Origin: Saccoglossus kowalevskii
Lineage: Eukaryota; Hemichordata; Enteropneusta; Harrimaniidae
Assembly (NCBI RefSeq): GCF_000003605.2
Contig: NW_003129855.1
Coordinates: forward strand, 412,292 to 434,909
Length of the DNA stretch: 22,618 nucleotides
Direction of reading: 5' to 3'
Both the position numbers and the translations under genes were made by a program. The notes beneath the pieces were generated by a model. The model was not told the origin of the DNA and made no database searches. It saw only the letters and a program-made list of their open reading frames with translations. Below, piece after piece: positions 11,301 to 20,300 of the stretch. How positions within the stretch are numbered: the first letter of the stretch is position 1; each line of letters begins with the position of its first letter.

Positions 11301-14300
11301 TATGAAGATTCCTGCATATCCATGCTAATAAACATTTTACACATTAATTAATTAATTAATTACAAAACACCAATAGGCTTCGTAGTACCAACTTGGAAAG
11401 CAAACTTGAATGTCTTCAGTCGTTCAAGGGAAATACATAACTGTAAACAACTTTTATTTCGCGAGAGACAACGATCTTACAAATTTCAGTGGAAATCTCA
11501 AAATTTTGCAGCAGAGAGAATTCCCACAGAGTGTCAGTGACTTTAACAAATTTTGTCTTCATGAATACCATGAAATCATCAAAGCGTGAAAATGTCTAGC
11601 AGCCAAAATTAAACATATATCGATAGTACCAACTGTACTACCTTATATTGATAGGCCTAGGTCAATTTAAATTGTGGTGTGGTAAGGCGACTGTGACAAG
11701 AAATAATCAAGTAACTACAGTCAATTGAGTAGAACAATAGTTGGCAGATAATGCTTAATATACATCCTTAGAGTGCATGACTGGACCCAAATATTCCAGT
11801 GAAAAAAGTGGACATGGACATGAAAAAATAAATTATCGAGATAAGTAATACAATGTACGACCATCTTGCCAGTATCTTACCTTCATCAACTTGGATAGGA
11901 AGAAAGTTTTCAATCTGCCAGACTGTTATACCCGGTAATGTACCCGTGTCATCAGTAAAGAAATCACTGTAATCCAACTGTGGTTTTGCCAAAGATGCCA
12001 ACCAACTCTTGGGTCTACAAAAAAAAGTGGTTGTCATGGTTACTTAACATAGAACTAATGAAACCATACAATGCCCAAAGGACATTTTAATCTCAACTAT
12101 AACTTTGCTGAGGCGTTCTATTGACTTGTACTAGATCCCAAGAAAGCTTGTGGCTTTTTTATTTTTAAGCTATACAGTTATAACTTACTTGTTAATTTAA
12201 ATAGAATATGTTAGAGAATAAATAAAGGGTGGTATTCGTCGTGCCACAAATGCACAAGATATATGGGTCTTATATAAACAGAGATGGCGATTTTTGACTG
12301 CAGATAAATGAGTACAAACTGAGATGTTACCAAGCTTTAATTAGATATTTTTTTAGACGATTGGAAGGTATCGAAGGACTCAACGGCAATAATCAGTGCA
12401 AGTCGTTCCCAGATCAAACCTCATACTTGTGATTTCCATTAGAAGAGTGCAATGGATTGTGGGAAAATCAATGTTTATCAAAACAAATGTTGCACATGTG
12501 CAGTGTGACGACCATGGACCTTTAATCACATTATGGTTATATATAGATGTAATTTGTGAACTACATTGCTATAGCTTGAAAACATGTGAAGTCCTCAGAA
12601 ACCATGTAACATATCTGAGAAATGGTTGCTGATATCAGGTCTTCAATGTTTCATAAGTAAAATAACTGCTACTTGCTGTTGGCCAAATTTGAGAAAGATT
12701 ACATTACAAGACACATAAATGGCATAGTCCCTGTTGTAAAATATAGTAAACAAGTCATTGACAATGACATAGACCTTGTTTGAATGAAATTGGGCAATAC
12801 ATGTCTGGGAAATAGTTTATGACATTTTTTTGTGTGTTTGGTGGAAAAAAAATGGCCACCAGTCCGTCAAAGGTCATTGAAGCAAAAACCAATCAACAAG
12901 GCAATATATCCATTATTTTTTGTCTTTGTACATACTTTCAATGTTCACAGCATGTTCATTTAAATAAAATCACAAAACAAACTGACATTCATCAGTAACC
13001 CACCAAGAGAGATGGCAATGCAATCATTTATTGAAATTGGTTCAAGCATGTTTAAATAAACTGTTGATGACTTGCTCAAGTTTGCGAGATGACAAGTTCA
13101 AGAGAGATCAAGTTTGATTGAAATTGGCACATACATCAATGATGATGAACTAAGGGTTGAATGTATGGACAAACAGACGAGACCTAAGAAAACTAAAATG
13201 CAATGCTGTCCATAGAAATTGCACAATAGATCAAGTAGTGTATGGCAATGGTTCCATGGAAAATAAAATTAAAGTTGGATACTTACTTAATAGCTTTCTG
13301 CTCTTCATCTTGATCCATATCAAATCCCTCTTTATTCTTACCTTCCGCCAAATCATGCATTCCCTATATAAGAGTAAACAAGAATTTATAATATAAGAGT
13401 ATGTAACTCTCTCTCATAACCATGATATACCATTTTTCTATGTGCTAACTATGGAAAGATTTGATTGTGGAAACATAAATGACTCACTTTGATGTAAAAA
13501 CATGAACCACATGTATACTATTATTACAATCACATCTTCAACAGAAATTGTACAATGGATCATTAATACTGTAAATGCTTTAATTATTCACTGGGTTTCA
13601 ATTTTGCTATTTTCACTGATTAGTAAAATCTGCTAAATTAAATCTACATAAACATGTAAAATAACAATAAAACTCATTTTTTCTTTGACGAAATTAAAAC
13701 ACAGTGAATAAGCTCAAAAAAACAAAATAGTGAAATTAATTGTCAGTGAAAATAAATTGTTTTACAGTATGCTGGTGTATACAACTTATTTTGACACACT
13801 TTCATTGTGCATGTGCTACTCAGAGTATATATTAATAAATAATATAAGATTATTACAAGAATACCTCAAAGTATGCTTGAAGACAGTACAGCTGTAGTAT
13901 CGACCGACGCACAGCGGAGGTCAATGTGCGGCGTACTGTCTGAGTTACAGCACGCTGTAACTTATGGCATTACGATGACAAATGTATAATAATGTTTTTA
14001 TCCATTCTGTATTTTCTGCTGAAAATATGGTTGAATACATGCCTCACTTACGAAGAGAACTGCCAGACCATGGGGTTCTGTCATATCAGTACATGTGATC
14101 TGACTTGGGCCCTTATGAGGATAACTTGTGTGATCTGGTCTGGGTATTTCAATTTGTTTTATTATTTTACCTTAAGAACTTTAGCCTGTTCCTGATCAGC
14201 ACTCTCACTATATTCACGTCTGCGCCTCAGGCGTAATTTACGGGCTATATGATCTTTAACTGTAGATGGAAACATTGATGTGAATTTAATTATACAATGT

Positions 14301-17300
14301 ATCCCTGACAAGAGATATTGTAGACATCAGTGATATCAGTGGTAGAGGCAGACAGTCAGTTCCTGAATTAAGTACCGTTGAGAATACGTAATACCCCCCC
14401 CCCCTCCCTAAAAAAATCATGATTTTCTGAGTTGAGGACCCTGGGCGCTAACACGGTCGAGTATGGTATGTACATGTTACATTAGAAATTACACATCAGT
14501 ACAGCACATTCCTACATGAATGGGGCAATTACAAAAATTTTACCAACTACAAATTCAAGTTCAAATATAGCTGCAAGCAGCGATTACTGGCTTTCGATGC
14601 TATGCCTGAGTTAGCGCTGAATTGCGTTCATGCAACAGAGTTATGACATTACACTTCTGTAATATCTAGGGTAATGGAGACATGTACTGTGATCCGTTTA
14701 CTATATACTGTAGGCAAATTGATCACAATGTATGTTGATCTAGTCACAGCATGGTGAACTGATTACACTATATAAATTATATGACCATAAATGGTCATTG
14801 AACATGTTAGCAATTTATCTTGTTCAATGCCTTTAATAAAGCATTGTCTCCACGTTTGTACTTGCAATAGTGCCTGAGATATTAGTAATATGCACATTTA
14901 ATGAGTTCTATGACCATATATGGTCATTGAACATTATAGCCATTTCTTTTTTGAAATGCCTTCAATATGGCGTTATTTTCATATCTCTAACTTCAATAGT
15001 GATCAAGATATTATAGATATGCATATTTAATGAGTTCTATGACCATATATAGTCATTGAACATTTTAGCCATTTCTTATTTCCAATGCCTTCAATATAGC
15101 ATTGGTTCCATGTTTGTACTTGAGATAGTGCCTAAGATATTAGGGATATGCATATTTAATGAGTTATATGACCATATATGGTCAACAAATAGTTTGGTCA
15201 ATTCTCTTGTCCATTGTCTTCAATATAACGTTAGTTCCACGTTTTGTACAAGGAATAGTACTTGAGATATTAGAGACTTGCATATTTAATGAGGTCACAT
15301 GACCATATATGGTCATTTAATGTGTTAGTCACATCTCTTATCCCATAGCTTCAATATTGCACTGGTTGCATGGGCCTATCTGTGACAGTGCTTAAGATAT
15401 TTAAAACAGAATGTACAGGGCCCTCCCCCTTTCCCTTGATGCTTTGCATGATAAAATAAAAAAATGTGAAAAAACATTCTAAAATCATTTTCTAAAAAAC
15501 GGCTCGTTGCCTCGAGAAGCCGTTTGGAAAAATAAATACTATGGCACTTAATCTTTCAAAATATATGCAGGGTTAGTGAATTAGTAAAAAAATGTGCAAA
15601 TGAGATGCAAAACAAAATTTCTGAAAATTCTAGTAAAAAAAGTCACGTGACCGCTAAAGTTTTTATTTATGGAATTTGTAGCCCTTGTCCCACTGCTGCT
15701 ATCATAAAAAATTGGGAGCACTCAGACCCTTAGAAAGGTGCGCAATATGGCATTGAAAATTTCGCCTTTAATCCAAGATGGCGGCCGAATGACGTCACAT
15801 ATCGAAAATCGGAAACTTTGACGTTTTAGAGAATTGCCTATAGATTATCTCTGTAAAGCATCAGGTCAAGTGGGTAACCCGTCTTCGAGAAGAAGAGTTT
15901 TAAAAAACGGCAGAATAAGAATAATAAACATCACAATAACAAAAGTCTTTCGATGCTGAAATGCATCGAAAGCCTAACAAGTCATGACATGACGAAGTAC
16001 GCATTGGTTCCATTGGTAAACAAAACTGATTTTGAAATCAGGATACGACACAAATGACATGATGTATAATGTAATCAGTCAATGTATGTCAGAGACATGG
16101 CTCTAGAACAGCATTTGTATTCGGCTATTTTGAAAATGACATTATGGTCACGATATATAGTACATGTTCAATGTGTGTAACTAGAAGGACACAATACCTG
16201 TTCATGTACATGTATAACCAATTTTAACATTAAAATGGCAACCATTCGGCCATCTGCAATCAGATAATGAATTTTCACTGGGAGACACTGAGGCAGCCCA
16301 AGCTGTTCAAGGTCTTGTACAAAACAAGCTCCTCAAAAAGGTGCAATTGTTATTTATTGGTTTTGATAACAGTCTTAATATTTGCCACATTACATTAAAC
16401 TGAATATCTGAATTGGCTATTGTTTAAAAAAAAAAAAGATTACTTACCAGGTGCTTGTGCTGATGCTACAGGAGTTGCCCCAGCCAGCCTTAATTGGGTG
16501 TTCAAAGAGAAATCAATGTTATAATACTCAGGACCGCTGCCTTTGGCTTGTTCTACTGGTTTAGGTGGCATCACCATACCATTATTGTCTCGAACATCAA
16601 GTAACTGTAATTAATTAATATTAATTAATGTAATTAATTAACTGTAATGGCAATGATTAATCTCAGCAGATATATATTTGTAGAGCTCTTGAGATTAAAG
16701 TGCCACAGTAGCGTAAACAAACATGCATTGTATACGTAGCATGGGACCCATCTCATGAAAATGATGTTTTAAATATTCATAAGACTAACTAAATATGGGG
16801 ATTCAGGCCTGAGTGCAGAAGCAAATTTTCTCCTTGATTGAGGAAACACAAATCCATGTTCAGACTGTTCATATCTATTTTGACACAATTTTACTTTCCA
16901 AAACAAACACTGACATTGACACTCCTCGTGCTGAGCGTATTGGAGGCATATTAAAAATAAAAAAAATAAGATAAGCCTTTTAAACAAGAAGCTTGGCAAC
17001 TAATAGTTGTCTGCTATTCGAGATGCACAATGTGAAAACAATGCGATTCACATTATTGAAGTTTAAAATACTAACAGAAAATAAATGTGTAGATCTGTGG
17101 TTTGTAGTCTAATAGTAAGTTTAATTTAAATCTGATTGTTTGAGATACTGGCTAATAATAATTAAATAATCAATATACTTGTTTTTCAACATTGAACTTA
17201 TCATGTCTGTAGATTAGCCCAGAGCATTTATGAACCAAATTTCCAAATGTGATGATTATGCATATTATGCAAATTATGCAATTAGTATGCTTGAATTTCA

Positions 17301-20300
17301 ATTAAAGAATATTCAGGTCTTTAGCATTGTTCCAAGGCTTTTGATTTTTCAGATATAGGTGGAAAATTGGACAATTAGTATGCATATTATGCAACCGAAA
17401 ACTAATTAGGTGTGTATTAGGTTTTACATCTGTGGTTTTCTGTCTAATTTATTCAAGAGCACCTCTAATTTAAATCTAATTATCAGAAATGTGCTAATAA
17501 TAATAAGATAATCAATATGCATGTTTTTCAACATGTACCAAGTTTTATTGAAATAGGATTAGTACTTATCCAATAATATACAAAAATAACACATTTAAAA
17601 GTATCATTGTTCACTTACATCTAACTGTGCAAAGTGAATAGACTCTGGTAAGGTCACCAATCTGTTACCATTTAACACCAACTTCTTTAATTTACCACAC
17701 CTGTAATAACAATATAGCATAGAGATGAACAATCTGGGAGTGAACCGCTCAAAGTGATTGCACCACCAGTTTCTTCTTTTGATCACAAGTTCACAAAACA
17801 GTCCTGTTTCCTTCAGAAGATTGGATCATAAATAGCCAAATCTTTTGAGTAAAAACTGAAAATTGACTCAAATTTTGTCTGCTGGCTCCAAAATTAGGGT
17901 TCATTTCTAGAAATATTGAAGAATAGACAAACTTATTTAAAATGGCTGCCAGTCAGCCATATTTGATCTAACCATGAAACAAAATAATGTATATTTATAT
18001 CAGTATTGGTAAAAACGCACAAAACTAGAACAGAGACTGACCCTTTCTAACTGTTCAGCAAGAATTAACATTATTCTTACCAATTACCTTTGAAAATATA
18101 GCATTGTAGACTTACCTACATAGGCTTTCTGGGATCATTTCTAATTTATTGTTAGCTGCCATGAAGTGTTCTAAATCATAGAGTTTACCAATACCAGAGG
18201 GTATACCATCAAAATCCAACATATTACAATTTAAAAACAATCTTTTCAATGAAGTACATTTGCAGATGGCATTGGGCAATGACGCCAGCTTGTTCCGTGA
18301 TAAGTTCAAAGTTTCCAAGTTTGTCCAGTTATCTGTAGGCAAATAGAATAGTGTTGATCATTGCGGAAAATGAAAAAATTCATCATGTATGAACCTTCCT
18401 ATAATAATGTATCATCCATTAAAATCAATTGGATGTGTGCTTCATTATTGATGACACAGTCCCTGTTAGTGATTTTGTCAACATGATGCACCCACCATCA
18501 AGATGTATTATCCAATTCAATTGGATGTGTGCTTCATTATTGATGACACAGTCCCTGTTAGTGATTATGTCAACATGATTCACCCACCATCAAGATGTAT
18601 CATTCAAATCCATTGGATGCCTGCTTCATTATTGATGACATAGTCCCTGTTAGTGATTTTGTCAACAAGATTCACCAACCTAGCAGTGACATACTAAATT
18701 ATGATTTCATTGATTACTCACTCATCAGCTAGTGAATTTATTGCATTGTCTTAAAGAATGAAGTGGTCATACTTCAGATGCTATGGCAACTATTAAAAAC
18801 AATGTTCAGAAAATGAGCATAGTTAGCAGTATGCTATTTATCAGCCAATCACAGTCCCTCGCTGTTGATCGTAGGAATGAGTGCTTAGCAGTAATTCTGG
18901 ACTCTAATAGATTAATTTTTACTACTGATCCAATGGAAATTATAATCTGGTACCAAACTAAAATCTACCTTTGGAGTACTGATGACTATATATATTCATT
19001 GGTCATTCAAATTCATAATGTTTTTGAGCGACAACTTGTTGACAGACAGAAGCAAGTTGCAACATTTCTGCAACAAACACATGGATAGCCTCAATGATTA
19101 CAGAGTAATTTTGAAGACAACTTTATGATTTATTATAGACAACTTACCACACAGAGTTGAGATTTCTGTTATACTGTTATTACTCAGGTTGATTCGTTTC
19201 AAAGACTTAATTTGATAAAAAGCTTCTGGAACCCTGGAAAGCTCATTATAAGACAGATCCACGTCTGATAAATTTACTAGCATGTCCAGTTGCGGCGGTA
19301 TGTTGTTGAAATTTCGCTGAGTATTTCGTAAATGTAATGTTGTTAGCTGGACTAAAGATGTCAATTGTCTGTGAAAGAATCAAAACAAATGAATGTACAA
19401 GCTGTCATTAGACTGTACAGTGATTAAAAAATTACTAGTGTATAGATCGAGCATATAGATCAAGATAGACACAAATGAAAGTTTCAAATACCTCAATTGA
19501 GCGTGTTCGAGTGGGTTATTATTCAAGATTAAAACTTGCAAGTTCGATAATCTTCTCATCTGGGGCGGCAGTAACCCTATAATGGCGAATAAAAATTCTT
19601 AGTTAAACAAATATACTGCTATAAATCTTATTGTCCAACCCCAAGAAATCAACGAAAAACAATAAATACCCGGTAACGTAGCCCAAATGAGAAAAATACA
19701 CTGAAAAATGTGCAACATGAATGTGAAAGTATTACCAAATTACATTAAAGCTGCACTGTATAAAGGCAAACACAATTTCAAAATACAGTTTTGAATACAA
19801 CAAATATGGTAATCTACAGTTGAACAATGTACACAACAGCATTGAAAGAATGCACATAACAGTATTGGAACAATGCTCACTAGTGTAGAAACTAAAATCG
19901 GAAAATTTTTTAATGTACCATTTCCATGTGCCCTTAGTACAGCTATCAATTTAACAATCGTTGGCAAGTTAAATACATTACCTATATGATTATCACTTAG
20001 ATCAAGGTGCATCAAATCATTTACATTGATAAACAGCTGATTAGAAATGTTTTCAATCCTGTAAAATACAAAGACATAAACCACGGCTCTGAGTGAACAG
20101 ACAATATTTCAGTATGCAAATCCCACTCCATACAGTGTATCTGGTCGAAATGCTCTGCTAAACGGCTCTTTTCGATAATCCAAATGTACTTAGTAGTTTA
20201 TTGTTCTGTTGTTTACAATCAAAGATATTTATAAATACAATTTAGATGTGTGTCTTCAAAATGACTGACAATAACTTTTTTTTTTCAAATCAAAGTGTTA

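Larger units (their letters stand above)
13364..14170 (-). other. FLII: FLII intron j-k (807 bp)
   Basis: It contains the TACTGTA MITE at 13567-13769 and the double inverted repeat at 13881-13961. The remainder is AT-rich with no gene. Confidence 0.75.
14565..15978 (+). mobile_element. Helentron-like non-autonomous element (HINE/DINE-1 type), candidate
   Basis: It lies in intron i-j (14260-16447). It starts around ATATAGCTGCAAGCAGCGATT. Near the 5' end GGCTTTCGATGC (14589-14600) is inverted relative to GCATCGAAAGCC (15963-15974) near the 3' end. The 3' end is a perfect 10-bp stem, CTTTCGATGC/GCATCGAAAG, with a 6-nt loop (15947-15972), followed by CTAAC. The middle has five 130-bp tandem units. 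Subterminal inverted repeats, a central minisatellite and a 3' hairpin are the described layout of non-autonomous Helentrons. No Rep/helicase coding is present. Exact ends are uncertain. Confidence 0.55.
14260..16447 (-). other. FLII: FLII intron i-j (2188 bp)
   Basis: Occupied mainly by the Helentron-like element. It also has a C homopolymer run near 14395-14405. The 16000-16440 part shows nothing recognisable apart from an A run just upstream of the exon i donor. Confidence 0.75.

Noticed and set aside
15056-15265. 69-codon plus-strand open frame
   Set aside because: It is contained in the 130-bp tandem repeat array. The repeated peptide phrases arise from the DNA repeat, not a protein.
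18411-18690. Regular repeats that might suggest a CRISPR array
   Set aside because: Whole 92-bp units repeat without unique spacers, and the sequence is eukaryotic with introns; it is a minisatellite.
18783-19088. 101-codon plus-strand open frame
   Set aside because: It is the longest forward frame outside FLII exons but lies in intron f-g, has no recognisable domain, low-complexity AT-rich composition and no supporting splice or start context.
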